Assembly: GCF_019635455.1 (NCBI RefSeq)
Contig: NZ_JAHBZJ010000003.1
Coordinates: 248,001 to 312,000, forward strand
DNA: 64,000 nt
Direction of reading: 5' to 3'
Source: Sphingomonas sp.
GTDB lineage: Bacteria; Pseudomonadota; Alphaproteobacteria; Sphingomonadales; Sphingomonadaceae
A model generated the notes under the pieces. That model saw only the letters and a list, made by a program, of their open reading frames with translations, made no database searches and was not told where the DNA came from. Shown one piece after another: positions 1-9,235 of this stretch (positions are counted from its first letter, which is position 1; each line of letters opens with the position of its first letter). The position numbers and the translations under genes were made by a program.

Positions 1-75
1 CGCGACCAGCTTTGCCCCCAGCGACCGGGGCGCGTATCGGCCCATGCGCGAAAATGCTGCGCGGAAAAAAGACAT
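1..75 (-). CDS. Unknown protein, N-terminal 25 codons only (cut by left edge)
   Basis: An ATG on the minus strand at 75 shares its first base with the TGA stop of the REC-GGDEF-EAL gene (TGATG), the start/stop coupling used repeatedly in this window. The frame stays open to the window edge. The 25 visible residues begin MSFFRAAFSRMGRY and end RSLGAKLVA: a basic, amphipathic N-terminus that looks like the lead-in to a first membrane helix, as seen in many sensor histidine kinases. The sensor-kinase idea is inference from this short stretch and from the neighbouring response-regulator gene. The missing downstream sequence would settle it. Confidence 0.5.
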   Translation of the reverse strand, partial: MSFFRAAFSRMGRYAPRSLGAKLVA

Positions 76-1967
76 CAGCCGTGGGTGCCGTTGGCCGGCT
101 GCGCCTCCGGATCGTCGCCAGCGCCCGGTTCATCGGGGGCCATGTAGCGCTCGTTCGCGACGTCGATCGCGACATCCGCCTCCAGCGGCCGTGCGAGATA
201 ATAGCCCTGATAATGGCTGCACCCGGCCAGCCGGAGCGCCTGAAGGTGCGCCTCGGTCTCCACGCCCTCGGCGACCACTTCCATCCCCAGCGCGCGGCCG
301 AGATGGATGATCGAATGGACGATCGCCGCGCTTTCGCGCTCGCGACCCATGCCGTCGATGAAGCTGCGATCGATCTTCAGGCAGTCGAGCGCGAACTTGC
401 GGATATTGTACAGCGAGGAATAGCCGGTGCCGAAATCGTCCAGCGCGATGCGGAACCCCATCTGGCGCAGGCGATACAGCGTTTCCGCCGCACGCTCGGC
501 ATTGTCGAAAATCGCCGTTTCGGTGATTTCGATCTGCAACCTGGTGGGTTCGATTCCCGCATGCTGCACCCGCTCGACGACATGGCCGACGAAATTCTGG
601 CGCCGGAACTGGCGCGGCGAGAAATTGACCGAGACATATTGGCCGGGCCAGCGCTGGAGCATCTTGAGCGCTTCATCGAGCACCCAGTCCCCCAGTTCGT
701 GGATCAGGTTCGATTCCTCGGCGATCGGGATGAACAGGCCGGGCGAGATATTCCCATATTCCGGGCTGTTCCAGCGCAGCAGCGCCTCGAACGCGACGAC
801 CTCCATGCGGTCGCGCGCGCAAATCGGCTGATAGACCAGCCGCAACTCGCCATTGGCGATCGCCTGGCTCAGCCCGCTTTCGATCTGGCGACGGAAGCGG
901 ATCGATTCATCCATGCTTTCGTCAAACACCTTGACGATGCCGCGTCCCCCCCGCTTCGATTCGTTGAGCGCGAGGTCGGCACGGCGCATGACGTCGATCG
1001 GATCGTGCCGCATGCCCGGACCGACGATCACCAGCCCGGCCGATGCCGAACCCTGAACCGAATGGCCAAAGACGCTGAACGTGGTCGAGCAGGCGAGCAG
1101 CAGGCGCTCGCACGCCATCACCGCTTCGTCTTCCCCGGTCACCTTCATCAGCACCGCGAATTCGTCGCCGCCCAGACGCGCGACGAAACCACCGGCGGGA
1201 ACGTTGGACTGGACGACATCGCACACCATGCGGATCAGCTCGTCTCCAGCCAAATGCCCGAACGTGTCGTTGACCAGCTTGAACCGGTCGAGATCCATCA
1301 TCACCATCGCAAAGGTGTCCGGCCCGCGCACATGATCGGTCAGCGCGCGCATGAAAGCGAGGCGGTTGGGCGCGTCGGTCAGGCTGTCATGATTGGCGAG
1401 GTGGGTGGCCTTGCTCTCGTTCGCGGCGAGTTCGGCCTTCTGCTCCTCCAGCGTGACCATCGCCGCGGCAAGCCGGCGGTCCACCTCCCAGCGGGCGCCG
1501 AGCGCGGTCGCGGTCTGGACGACCTCTTCGACCTGAAACGGCTTGGCGATGTAGAAGATCTTGTCCGCCGGCCCGGCTTCGCGGCTGATCTCCAGCGGCG
1601 AGAAATCCGAATAGCCGGTCACGATAACCAGGTTGATGTCGGGATCGAGCGCGCGGATGCGCTTGGCGGTTTCCTTGCCGTCGATCCCCGGCGGCATGCG
1701 CACGTCGATGAACGCGACCGCGAAGCGGTCCCCGCTGTCGAGGCTGGCCGCTACCGCCTCGACCCCGTCCAGGCCTTGCATGCAATGGACCGTGTCGAAC
1801 TGCTCGCCATCGGCCGGCGCGCCGTTCGTCTCATCCGCATCCGCGTCGCCGAACAGTTCCGCCGCCAGCGCGTCGAGCGCGGCGCCCTGCGCCCCGCCCT
1901 TCGCCTTGAAACACTGGCGATAGGATTCATGCATCCCCGGTTCGTCGTCCACGATCAGAATGCGCAA
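75..1967 (-). CDS. Response regulator with GGDEF and EAL domains (cyclic-di-GMP turnover)
   Basis: This 630-residue cytoplasmic protein probably makes or degrades cyclic di-GMP in response to phosphorylation. An N-terminal receiver domain (about 1-170) starts MRILIVDDE and carries the phospho-acceptor Asp88 in FIDVRMP; a loop of about 40 acidic or small residues (35-70) is inserted before that strand. A short coiled coil (about 170-195) leads to a GGDEF domain with an intact RLGGDEF signature, then an EAL domain with FEALLRW and LDDFGTGYSS. Both catalytic signatures look intact, so synthase and phosphodiesterase activity are both possible. The start is TTG at 1967, with a G-rich stretch upstream. 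The stop overlaps the start of the next minus-strand gene, which may encode its kinase partner. Confidence 0.93.
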   Translation of the reverse strand: MRILIVDDEPGMHESYRQCFKAKGGAQGAALDALAAELFGDADADETNGAPADGEQFDTVHCMQGLDGVEAVAASLDSGDRFAVAFIDVRMPPGIDGKETAKRIRALDPDINLVIVTGYSDFSPLEISREAGPADKIFYIAKPFQVEEVVQTATALGARWEVDRRLAAAMVTLEEQKAELAANESKATHLANHDSLTDAPNRLAFMRALTDHVRGPDTFAMVMMDLDRFKLVNDTFGHLAGDELIRMVCDVVQSNVPAGGFVARLGGDEFAVLMKVTGEDEAVMACERLLLACSTTFSVFGHSVQGSASAGLVIVGPGMRHDPIDVMRRADLALNESKRGGRGIVKVFDESMDESIRFRRQIESGLSQAIANGELRLVYQPICARDRMEVVAFEALLRWNSPEYGNISPGLFIPIAEESNLIHELGDWVLDEALKMLQRWPGQYVSVNFSPRQFRRQNFVGHVVERVQHAGIEPTRLQIEITETAIFDNAERAAETLYRLRQMGFRIALDDFGTGYSSLYNIRKFALDCLKIDRSFIDGMGRERESAAIVHSIIHLGRALGMEVVAEGVETEAHLQALRLAGCSHYQGYYLARPLEADVAIDVANERYMAPDEPGAGDDPEAQPANGTHG

Positions 1968-2033
1968 GACCGGATCCCCCTCATCAACATGGCGATGGCG
2001 TAGGGGCAGCAGGGTTAAGGTGGGGTAAAAGGG

Positions 2034-2660
2034 TTAACGCGCCGGATCAGGAACGGGATCGCTCGCGACGGCCCCCGGGCTGGCTCCGGGCGCGGGCGCG
2101 GGCGCAGCTGGTGGATCGACGACGATATCGACGCGGCGATTCTTCGCGCGCCCGTCCGGATTGTCGGTGCCGTCGAGATTGGCATTGGGCGCGATCGGCC
2201 GGGTTTCCCCCAGCGCGATCACCGCGATCCGATCGGCAGCGACGCCATGCGCGGTCAGATATGCCGCCACCGCCTCCGCCCGCTTGCGCGACGCGACCAG
2301 ATTGTCGCCGTCCGATCCGCGCGAATCGCTGTGTCCACGCAGCGTGATCGCGCCGCCCGCCTGCATCGCCGGCGTTTCGAGAAGCGTATCGATCTGCGCA
2401 CGGGCGGCATCGTTCAGCCGCATTCCGTGATCATCGAACGGCACCGTCGCCTCGACCCGTTCGATCGCCGGCTCAGGCACGGGAGTCTCGACCGATTCGG
2501 GGCGCAGGATCGACTTGGCCGCCTCTTCCGATGATGGTGAAGGCGTGGGTGTCGGATATGGCGTCACCGTCGGAGTCGGCGTGGGGGAAGCGTCGGGCGC
2601 TGCCGGCTTTCCACAAGCGGCGAGCAGGGTCAGCGCGGCGGCGGCGATCGGCGCCCTCAC
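2034..2660 (-). CDS. OmpA-family lipoprotein
   Basis: The protein is 208 residues. Its signal peptide ends in a lipobox (LLAAC, Cys16), so it should be lipid-anchored. A Pro/Thr/Ser-rich linker (about 22-50) with alternating TPTP motifs follows, then an OmpA-like peptidoglycan-binding domain (about 70-185) with the characteristic GHSDSRGSDGDN and NRRVDIVV segments. Family knowledge says such domains bind diaminopimelate in peptidoglycan, so this probably tethers the outer membrane to the wall. The start is GTG at 2660, overlapping the stop of the antiporter gene by 4 nt (GTGA), which implies coupled translation. The C-terminal tail is Pro/Ala-rich and low-complexity. Confidence 0.87.
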   Translation of the reverse strand: MRAPIAAAALTLLAACGKPAAPDASPTPTPTVTPYPTPTPSPSSEEAAKSILRPESVETPVPEPAIERVEATVPFDDHGMRLNDAARAQIDTLLETPAMQAGGAITLRGHSDSRGSDGDNLVASRKRAEAVAAYLTAHGVAADRIAVIALGETRPIAPNANLDGTDNPDGRAKNRRVDIVVDPPAAPAPAPGASPGAVASDPVPDPAR

Positions 2661-4492
2661 GTCACCGCTCCGGCCAATGCCGAAACCTGGCCGCGATTGC
2701 GCGACTTGCGCCCGCTTGCCGGAACGTAGGAGATCGCCATGTCTCCCGGCTGCGGCGTCGGCCGCGTCGCATGGGTGAAAAACCGGATCGACCCGTTCTT
2801 TCGGACCAGCAACAGCATGTCTCCCCCTTCCGGCAGCGCCGCCTTGGCGTTGGCGAAATCATATTGTTCGCCGATCTTCGTCTTGCGGAAAACCCATCCC
2901 TGCGCCTCGCGCTCAAGAATGTCCTCCACGCCCCAGCCGGCGTCGAACATCGTCCGTCCGCGCAGCGCCTCGGGCAGGCTGCGCGGATCGTGCCGGGTCG
3001 CGTCACCCAGCTGATAGACCGAATCGCGGCCGATCTCCGGCGCGAATTCGCTGCACACCAGCGTGTTGTACGCCTCGTTCGTCGAGACGGCGGCGAGGAC
3101 CTGGAACTGGCTCATATCGAGTCGATCCTCGGTCGCTTCGGCCAGGATCTCGCCATGGAAGGTCGGTACTCCGGCCTGTCGTGCGGAGGACAGGCGCTCC
3201 CAGCTCGAATCGCTGATCAGCACCGGCACTTCAAGCTGTCTGAGCTGCTCGGCCAGGGCGAGGCTCCAGCTGGTGCTGCCCACGATCAGCAGGCCGCGCT
3301 TTTCCGCGCCGGTGACCTTCAGCCAGCGCGCGACGTGGCGGATGCTGAACCCGTGCGCCAGGATCGTGCCGGTGACGACCAGGAACGACAGGGTGACGAG
3401 GATGCTGCCGTCCGTATAGCCCAGATCGTTGAGGTGCAGCGCGAACAGCCCGGCGATCGCGATCGCGACGATGCCACGCGGCGCGATCCACGCGATCAGC
3501 AGCCGTTCGTTCCAGGGAATCCGGCTGAACGCCAGGCTGGCGAGCACCGTCGCGGGACGCACGAAGAACAGCAGCGCGAGGAGGAAGGCGAGGAATCGCC
3601 ACTCGAACTGGCGCAGCACCTCAAGGTCGAGCGAGGCGGACAGGATCACGAACACACCCGAAATCAGCAGGACGGTGACGTTCTCCTTGAACGGGTGGAT
3701 GTCGCGCAGGCTGTCGAGCCGCATATTGGCGAGCGCGATGCCGAGCAGCGTCACTGCGAACAGGCCGGTTTCCTGTTGAATGGTGTTGGAGACGACGAAG
3801 GTGCCGATGACGGCAACGAGCAGGACCGGCGCCTTCAGATATTCCGGCACATGGCCGCGGGGAAATGCCCAGGCGATGGCGCGGGCAACGCCATAGCCGA
3901 TCAGTCCCGCGACGACCACCGCACCGACCAGCGAGAATACGACCTGGAACAGCGTGGCCCCGTCGGCCGAACGGCGCAGATATTCGTAGGTCAGTACGGC
4001 ACACAGCGCCCCGAAGGGATCGTTGACGATCCCTTCCCATTTCAGGATCGCGCGCGGACGGGCGGCGACATTGCTTTGACGCAACAGCGGCATGACCACG
4101 GTCGGCCCGGTCACGACCAGAATGCCGCCGAACAGCACGGCGATCGGCCAAACCAGGCCCGCGACATAATAGCTCGCCGCCGCGCCGAGCGCCCAGCCGA
4201 TCGGCACGCCCAGCGCCAGCAGGCGGATCACCGCCCCCTCGGTCTGACGCAGCTCGCGCAGGTTGAGGCTGAGTCCGCCCTCGAACAGGATCAGCGCGAC
4301 CGCGACCGAGATCATCGGCTCCATCAGTTCGCCAAAGACCGCTTCGGGATGGATCAGGCCGAACACCGGCCCGGCGAGCACCCCCGCCACCAGCATCAGG
4401 GCGATGGCCGGCCAGCCGGTGCGCCACGCCACCCACTGCGCACCGATGCCCAGCGCGCCGATCAGCGCGATCGCGAAAGCCTGGTCGTTCAT
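2657..4492 (-). CDS. Cation:proton antiporter with C-terminal RCK/TrkA-N domain
   Basis: This is an inner-membrane sodium or potassium/proton exchanger of the CPA1/NhaP type. About 611 residues: 12 or so hydrophobic helices (5-400) including FEGGLSLN and the EGIVNDP segment whose Asp is expected in the ion path, followed by a cytoplasmic regulatory domain (about 405-600) with a nucleotide-binding Rossmann start (RGLLIVGSTSWS). I chose the ATG at 4492 (MNDQAFAIALIG) because it begins just before the first helix; the frame extends upstream to 4549 with no membrane features. It is co-translated with the OmpA-like lipoprotein. Specificity for Na+ or K+ cannot be read from the sequence. Confidence 0.9.
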   Translation of the reverse strand: MNDQAFAIALIGALGIGAQWVAWRTGWPAIALMLVAGVLAGPVFGLIHPEAVFGELMEPMISVAVALILFEGGLSLNLRELRQTEGAVIRLLALGVPIGWALGAAASYYVAGLVWPIAVLFGGILVVTGPTVVMPLLRQSNVAARPRAILKWEGIVNDPFGALCAVLTYEYLRRSADGATLFQVVFSLVGAVVVAGLIGYGVARAIAWAFPRGHVPEYLKAPVLLVAVIGTFVVSNTIQQETGLFAVTLLGIALANMRLDSLRDIHPFKENVTVLLISGVFVILSASLDLEVLRQFEWRFLAFLLALLFFVRPATVLASLAFSRIPWNERLLIAWIAPRGIVAIAIAGLFALHLNDLGYTDGSILVTLSFLVVTGTILAHGFSIRHVARWLKVTGAEKRGLLIVGSTSWSLALAEQLRQLEVPVLISDSSWERLSSARQAGVPTFHGEILAEATEDRLDMSQFQVLAAVSTNEAYNTLVCSEFAPEIGRDSVYQLGDATRHDPRSLPEALRGRTMFDAGWGVEDILEREAQGWVFRKTKIGEQYDFANAKAALPEGGDMLLLVRKNGSIRFFTHATRPTPQPGDMAISYVPASGRKSRNRGQVSALAGAVT

Positions 4493-4578
4493 GGCGGTGG
4501 ATGATGCCCCTTCGGGCTCGCCAATGCACGAGCGCCCGCGCGGTTCCAAGCTTCCCTAAGGGCTGGAGACAAAGAAAG

Positions 4579-4610
4579 GGGGCGCCCCTTTCGAGGCGCC
4601 CCGAGTTTTT
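4579..4610. terminator. Rho-independent terminator
   Basis: Perfect 8-bp GC stem (4579-4586 with 4595-4602) and 8-nt loop. On the plus strand it is followed by GAG and five Ts. On the minus strand the stem is followed by CCCTTTCTTT. The gene that needs it is the minus-strand unknown gene ending at 4692. The structure could work in both directions. Confidence 0.75.
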
Positions 4611-4691
4611 CAGGGGATGAATGCGTCTCCGCACCCCCTCTTTCTAGCCGCACGGGCGCGCCGAACCACGGTCGCTTTCTGACGCGCCGCA

Positions 4692-5504
4692 TCATGCGGC
4701 GTCGATCCACCCCATGATCTCGCTTTCGAGCAAGCGCGGCGCGCGATCCCAGAAATCGTCGGGTTCCGCCAGGATCCGGGTGACCAGCGCGCCATCTGGA
4801 CCCTCCGGCAACCCGAATGCCGACGCGTCTCCGGCCTGGCGCCGCGCGTACCACAGCGGCCAGGGCGAACGATGCGTACCGCCTGCGGTGAACCAGTCCG
4901 TCAGGCTATCCCGCGCTGCATCCGCCCAGTCGACCGGCTCGGACCATAACGGCCGCAGCAACAGATCCGCAGCCGCCGCCGGCGCATCGCCGGCCTGTAT
5001 CAGCGACGCGACATCGCGCTCGACATGCGATCGCGCCGCGTCCCGCTGAAGATCGCGTGCGCGCGCACCGAAATCGCGATGATCGCCGACGACATGGGGC
5101 AGCGCGTCGAGCGCCAGCGCGGGATCGGTCAGGTACAGGCCCGCCAGACCCGCGTTCATGCTCTGCCGGGACGCGGCATTGCCGTTGGCGCGCATCCGCG
5201 CATTCGTCGCGCGGCTGCGGCGCGCGCCACGCCGCTCCGCCTCGACGCGCAGCGCGCCCGACGCGCTCGCCAGGGAGGGTTGCGCGCCCGGATATCCGGC
5301 GACCTTTGCCCAGCTGACGAACGCGCAGCGCCACGCGCATTGTTCAAGGTCCGGCACATCGGCGCGCGGACGATCCGAATAATGCAGGCTCAGCGCCTTG
5401 GGCAGGATGCGGAGCGACGCGCGGTACAGAACGACGTCGCGCGCGCCCGGCGACAGCCGTTCGATATCTGCCTTCAGCTGCGCCCAACCCTCGTCTTCGG
5501 CCAT
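4692..5504 (-). CDS. Conserved-looking protein of unknown function
   Basis: A 270-residue protein with no signal peptide or membrane segment, so probably cytoplasmic. I recognise no family. It is rich in Ala and Arg, with a strongly basic middle (about 88-115, Arg-dense) and Trp-containing patches (RCAFVSWAKV near 70; SPWPLWYARRQ near 210). Codon use and base composition match the neighbours and the start is an ATG, which supports a real gene. It lies alone between lepA and a terminator, transcribed away from lepA's stop. Helical repeats are possible from the regular Ala/Leu spacing, but no function should be inferred. Confidence 0.7.
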   Translation of the reverse strand: MAEDEGWAQLKADIERLSPGARDVVLYRASLRILPKALSLHYSDRPRADVPDLEQCAWRCAFVSWAKVAGYPGAQPSLASASGALRVEAERRGARRSRATNARMRANGNAASRQSMNAGLAGLYLTDPALALDALPHVVGDHRDFGARARDLQRDAARSHVERDVASLIQAGDAPAAAADLLLRPLWSEPVDWADAARDSLTDWFTAGGTHRSPWPLWYARRQAGDASAFGLPEGPDGALVTRILAEPDDFWDRAPRLLESEIMGWIDAA

Positions 5505-5580
5505 GTCCCGCTCCCTGCTACCGGCGGGATGCTAGGATCGCGAACGCGAACTGGCAATCGCGTGCGTCTGGCCGGCCACG

Positions 5581-7389
5581 CTATTCCTCGCCCATCCGCA
5601 GCGCGGCGATGAACGCCTCCTGCGGGATGCTGACAGAGCCATATTCGCGCATCCGCGCCTTACCCTTTTTCTGCTTTTCCAGCAGCTTGCGCTTGCGCGT
5701 CGCGTCGCCGCCATAGCATTTCGCGGTCACGTCCTTGCGCATCGCGCTGATCGTTTCGCGCGCGATTACCTTACCGCCGATCGCCGCCTGGATCGGAATC
5801 TTGAACAGATGGCGCGGGATGAGTTCCTTCAGCCGCTCGACCATGCCGCGCCCGCGCACCTCGGCGGTGGAGCGGTGGACGATCATGCTGAGCGCATCGA
5901 CCGGCTCTTCATTCACCAGGATGCTCATCTTGACCAGATCGCCCTCGCGATAGCCGATCTGCTCATAATCGAAGCTGGCATAGCCCTTGGACAACGATTT
6001 GAGGCGGTCGTAGAAATCGAATACCACTTCGTTGAGCGGCAATTCATAGGTCACCTGCGCCCGTCCGCCGACATAGGTCAGGTTCTGCTGGATGCCGCGC
6101 CGGTCCTGACACAGCTTCAGCACCGACCCCAGATATTCGTCCGGCACATAGATCACCGCCTGGATCCACGGTTCCGAAATCGCCTCGATCCGGTTCGGAT
6201 CGGGCATGTCGGCGGGGTTGTGCAGCTCGATATGCCCGCCGCCATGCGTCAATTCGATCTGATAGACGACCGACGGCGCGGTGGTGATGAGATCGAGGTC
6301 ATATTCCCGGCTCAGCCGCTCCTGAATGATTTCAAGGTGGAGCAGGCCCAGGAATCCGCAGCGGAAACCAAATCCGAGCGCCGCGCTCGTCTCCATTTCG
6401 AAACTGAACGACGCGTCGTTGAGGCGCAGCTTGCTGATGCTCTCGCGCAGCTTCTCGAAATCGGCGGCATCGGTGGGGAACAGGCCGCAGAACACGACCG
6501 GCTGAACCTCCTTGAATCCCGGCAGCGCCGCGGCGGCCGGCCGTTTCGCATCGGTCAGCGTGTCACCGACGCGTGCCTGCGCCACTTCCTTGATCTGGGC
6601 GGTGATAAAGCCGATTTCACCGGGACCCAGGTCGGGCAGCTGCTCGATCTTGGGCCGGAACGCGCCGACGCGATCGACCAGATGGGTGGTGCCGGCCTGC
6701 ATGAACTTGACCTGCTGACCCTTGCGGATCGTGCCGTCCATCACCCGGACCAGGATGACGACGCCCAGATAGGGGTCGTACCAGCTGTCGACCAGCATCG
6801 CCTTGAGCGGCGCGGTCGCATCCCCCTTTGGCGCGGGAATGCGTTCGACCACGGCGTTCAGGATCTCGTCGATGCCGATCCCGGCCTTGGCGCTCGCCAG
6901 CACGGCGTTCGACGCGTCCAGGCCGATGATCTCCTCGATCTCGTTCTTCACCTTTTCCGGTTCGGCGCTCGGCAGGTCGATCTTGTTGATGACCGGCACG
7001 ATTTCATGGTCATGCTCGATCGACTGATAGACGTTGGCGAGCGTCTGCGCCTCCACCCCCTGTGCCGCGTCCACGACCAGCAACGCCCCCTCGCAGGCCG
7101 CGAGCGAGCGGCTCACCTCATAGGCGAAATCGACATGGCCCGGCGTGTCCATGAGGTTGAGGACATAGTCGAGCCCGTCCGGCCCCTTCCAGTTCAGGCG
7201 CACCGTCTGCGCCTTGATGGTGATGCCCCGCTCCTTCTCGATATCCATATTGTCGAGCACCTGCTCGGACATCTCGCGCTCGGTCAGGCCGCCGGTACGC
7301 TGAATCAGCCGGTCGGCCAGCGTCGACTTGCCATGGTCGATATGCGCGATGATCGAAAAATTGCGGATACGGGAAAGGTCGGTCGCCAT
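5581..7389 (-). CDS. lepA: Elongation factor 4 (LepA), ribosome back-translocating GTPase
   Basis: A 602-residue translational GTPase of normal length for the family. The G domain carries the P-loop segment [13 protein letters not shown] (about 16-28), the G3 motif DTPGH and the G4 motif NKID. Domains II and III follow, then the LepA-specific C-terminal region with a Lys/Arg-rich tail ([14 protein letters not shown]). It binds the ribosome in a GTP-dependent way and is known to promote back-translocation and to influence subunit assembly. The ATG at 7389 sits directly before the conserved N-terminus. It is transcribed divergently from the histidine phosphatase gene. Confidence 0.98.
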   Translation of the reverse strand: MATDLSRIRNFSIIAHIDHGKSTLADRLIQRTGGLTEREMSEQVLDNMDIEKERGITIKAQTVRLNWKGPDGLDYVLNLMDTPGHVDFAYEVSRSLAACEGALLVVDAAQGVEAQTLANVYQSIEHDHEIVPVINKIDLPSAEPEKVKNEIEEIIGLDASNAVLASAKAGIGIDEILNAVVERIPAPKGDATAPLKAMLVDSWYDPYLGVVILVRVMDGTIRKGQQVKFMQAGTTHLVDRVGAFRPKIEQLPDLGPGEIGFITAQIKEVAQARVGDTLTDAKRPAAAALPGFKEVQPVVFCGLFPTDAADFEKLRESISKLRLNDASFSFEMETSAALGFGFRCGFLGLLHLEIIQERLSREYDLDLITTAPSVVYQIELTHGGGHIELHNPADMPDPNRIEAISEPWIQAVIYVPDEYLGSVLKLCQDRRGIQQNLTYVGGRAQVTYELPLNEVVFDFYDRLKSLSKGYASFDYEQIGYREGDLVKMSILVNEEPVDALSMIVHRSTAEVRGRGMVERLKELIPRHLFKIPIQAAIGGKVIARETISAMRKDVTAKCYGGDATRKRKLLEKQKKGKARMREYGSVSIPQEAFIAALRMGEE

Positions 7390-7467
7390 GATCGCGGCGC
7401 GTTAGCAGGGGCGGATGCACTTGCGAAGAGGGTTGCGATCGTACCGTCGAACCGGCAGCATCGCGCG

Positions 7468-7941
7468 ATGCGTTACGCACGCCTTGCCGCCCTTGCCGCG
7501 CTGCTCCTCGCCGCGATCCCGGCGGTGGCCAGGGATGCGCCGATCTATGTCGTCCGCCATTTCGATACGCCCGCGGGCGCGCGCGATCCGGACCTGTTGC
7601 CGCGCGGAACGCGGCGAGCCGACAGGCTGGCAACCTGGTTTCGCGGAAAGAAGCTGACGGCGATCTTCGTCAGCGATTTCCGGCGAACGCGGCAAACCGT
7701 GGCGCCGCTGGCGACGAAACGCGGGATCGACGTCCAGACCTATGACCCGCGCGACACGCCGGGCATCGTCGCGCGCGCCCGCGCCGCCGGCGGCCCGGTG
7801 CTGATCGTCGGCCACAGCAACACCGTTCCCGACATTGTCGCGCAATTGGGCGGCGCCCGGCCGGTGGATCTGGAGCATGGCGATTTCGGCGACATCTGGA
7901 CGGTGCGCGACGGACGGACGGTACATGGCCGCATCGAATAA
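7468..7941 (+). CDS. Secreted histidine phosphatase family protein
   Basis: A 157-residue small member of the histidine phosphatase (phosphoglycerate mutase-like) superfamily. A signal peptide (1-20, ending AIPAVA) predicts export to the periplasm. The first catalytic motif reads VVRHFDT, with RHF in place of the common RHG; SDFRRTRQT supplies the conserved arginine; the second histidine is in GHSNTVP. The fold is complete but minimal and the substrate cannot be told. The chosen ATG at 7468 begins the signal peptide; the frame is open far upstream opposite lepA, which is antisense noise. The Shine-Dalgarno is weak. Confidence 0.86.
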   Translation: MRYARLAALAALLLAAIPAVARDAPIYVVRHFDTPAGARDPDLLPRGTRRADRLATWFRGKKLTAIFVSDFRRTRQTVAPLATKRGIDVQTYDPRDTPGIVARARAAGGPVLIVGHSNTVPDIVAQLGGARPVDLEHGDFGDIWTVRDGRTVHGRIE

Positions 7942-8113
7942 CGCGTCGCGCTTTTTTACATGACGCGTTCGCAACGGTTGCGGTACAAGCCCTTCCAGGG
8001 GAGGGCGAGAGCCTTCATTGTCAGAGCGTATCAGTTGTCCGCGCCGCGCCGCGCCGGCACCTTGCGCCGTAACGCAGGGAGCAGCGATGCTCCCGCCAGG
8101 AAGGGAGACATTC

Positions 8114-8953
8114 ATGCGTATCGTCCGCAATCTCATCGCCGCCACGGCGCTTGCATCCATGGCCGCCGGGCCGATCGCCGCCACCGCGCAGACCGCAACC
8201 AGTTCGTCGGGCAAAACCTATCGCGACGGCACGACCAAGGGCGCCTCGTCCGGCCGCCGCGACCAGGAGCGCGGACAGCGCGATATCCCGCGCTGCACCC
8301 GCAATCTCGGCACCGTCGCGATCGTCGAGCCGGACAAGCAGTGGTGGCGCGAATTCAATCTCGGCAGCCCTGAAGCGGTGTTGAAGGTGTTCGTCCAGCA
8401 GTCCGGGTGCTTCACCATCGTCAATCGCGGTCGCGCGATGCAGAGCCGGGCGATGGAACGCGCGCTCCAGGAGCAGGGTGAGATGCAGCCGGGCCAGAAT
8501 GTCGGAAAGGGCCAGGTGCGCACCGCCGACTATTTCCTTCAGCCCGATATCGTGTCCGGCAACAAGGATTCGGGCGGAAGCGCGGTGGGTGGCGCGATCG
8601 GCGGCATCCTCGGCCGTCGCGGCGGCGTCCTGGGCGGGGTCGGCGCGATCGCCGGCGGACTGAAGATCAGCAAGAAGGAAGCCAGCGTCACCCTGTCGAT
8701 GGTCGATGCGCGCACGACCGAGGAAAAGGCGCTGACCGAGGGCTATGCCCGCAAGACCGATGTCGGCTTTGGCGGCGGCGCGGCCAGCGGCTGGTGGGGC
8801 GGGTTCGCCGCAGCCGGCGGTGGCGGCTACCAGAATACCGAGATCGGCCAGGTGATCGTGCTCGCCTATCTCGATGCCTATACCAAGCTGGTCTATCAGC
8901 TTGGCGGGCTGCCCGAGGATCCGGCCGCCGCCGCGCCGCCTGCGCGGCGCTGA
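8114..8953 (+). CDS. CsgG/HfaB-like secreted protein
   Basis: A 279-residue exported protein. The ATG at 8114 follows a strong Shine-Dalgarno (AGGAAGGGAG) and begins a signal peptide (MRIVRNLIAATALASMAAGP, cleaved near residue 26). The mature part resembles the CsgG fold: a first strand TVAIVEP, a helix and strand with GCFTIVNRGR, then ADYFLQPDIV. Glycine-rich stretches (about 160-185 and 225-245) interrupt the C-terminal half. CsgG and HfaB proteins form outer-membrane pores or anchors for curli or holdfast material. Unlike those, there is no lipobox cysteine here, so membrane anchoring is uncertain. No curli or holdfast genes are adjacent, so the role is open. Confidence 0.72.
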   Translation: MRIVRNLIAATALASMAAGPIAATAQTATSSSGKTYRDGTTKGASSGRRDQERGQRDIPRCTRNLGTVAIVEPDKQWWREFNLGSPEAVLKVFVQQSGCFTIVNRGRAMQSRAMERALQEQGEMQPGQNVGKGQVRTADYFLQPDIVSGNKDSGGSAVGGAIGGILGRRGGVLGGVGAIAGGLKISKKEASVTLSMVDARTTEEKALTEGYARKTDVGFGGGAASGWWGGFAAAGGGGYQNTEIGQVIVLAYLDAYTKLVYQLGGLPEDPAAAAPPARR

Positions 8954-8981
8954 CCCACCAGCCCATAGGGCAGATGGAATG

Positions 8982-9013
8982 ACGGGCCGGGCGACGACGC
9001 ACCGGCCCGTTTC
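8982..9013 (+). terminator. Terminator-like hairpin after the CsgG-like gene
   Basis: A 9-bp perfect GC stem (8982-8990 with 9002-9010) with an 11-nt loop, followed by TTTCAT. It lies 28 nt after the stop of the CsgG-like gene and before tRNA-Gly. The T-run is short. Confidence 0.55.
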
Positions 9014-9071
9014 ATATCCGCCGCATGCGCGCTTGACATCCGCCCCCGAAGCGATGATTTGAGCGCCCCGC

Positions 9072-9145
9072 GCGGGTGTAGCTCAATGGTAGAGCAGAAG
9101 CTTCCCAAGCTTACGACGAGGGTTCGATTCCCTTCACCCGCTCCA
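9072..9145 (+). tRNA. tRNA-Gly (anticodon CCC)
   Basis: A 74-nt cloverleaf. The acceptor stem GCGGGTG (9072-9078) pairs with CACCCGC (9135-9141). The D arm is GCTC-AATGGTA-GAGC, the anticodon loop TTCCCAA gives anticodon CCC (reads GGG), and the T arm has GGTTCGATT. The CCA end is encoded (9143-9145). The outermost anticodon-stem pair is G-A, a mild mismatch. Confidence 0.97.
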
Positions 9146-9235
9146 CGGCTTTCCGCAGGCATCGCGGTCGATCGCGGACGCTCGGCTGAACTCCGCAACC
9201 GGACACGCTTCCGCAAGGCACATTTGGGCGGCTCT

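Noticed and set aside
541..565. tRNA T-loop-like sequence (GGGTTCGATTCCCGC)
   Set aside because: It lies inside the EAL-coding region on the opposite strand and no acceptor, D or anticodon arms can be built around it.
5809..7389. Long open plus-strand frame opposite lepA
   Set aside because: High-GC third positions keep antisense frames open. lepA is unambiguous on the minus strand, and the antisense product is Asp/Arg/His-rich with no domain. Similar frames oppose most long genes here.
7940..7969. Inverted repeat AACGCGTC...GACGCGTT with a T-run in the loop
   Set aside because: The T-run is in the loop rather than after the stem, so it is not a terminator, and no regulator is linked.
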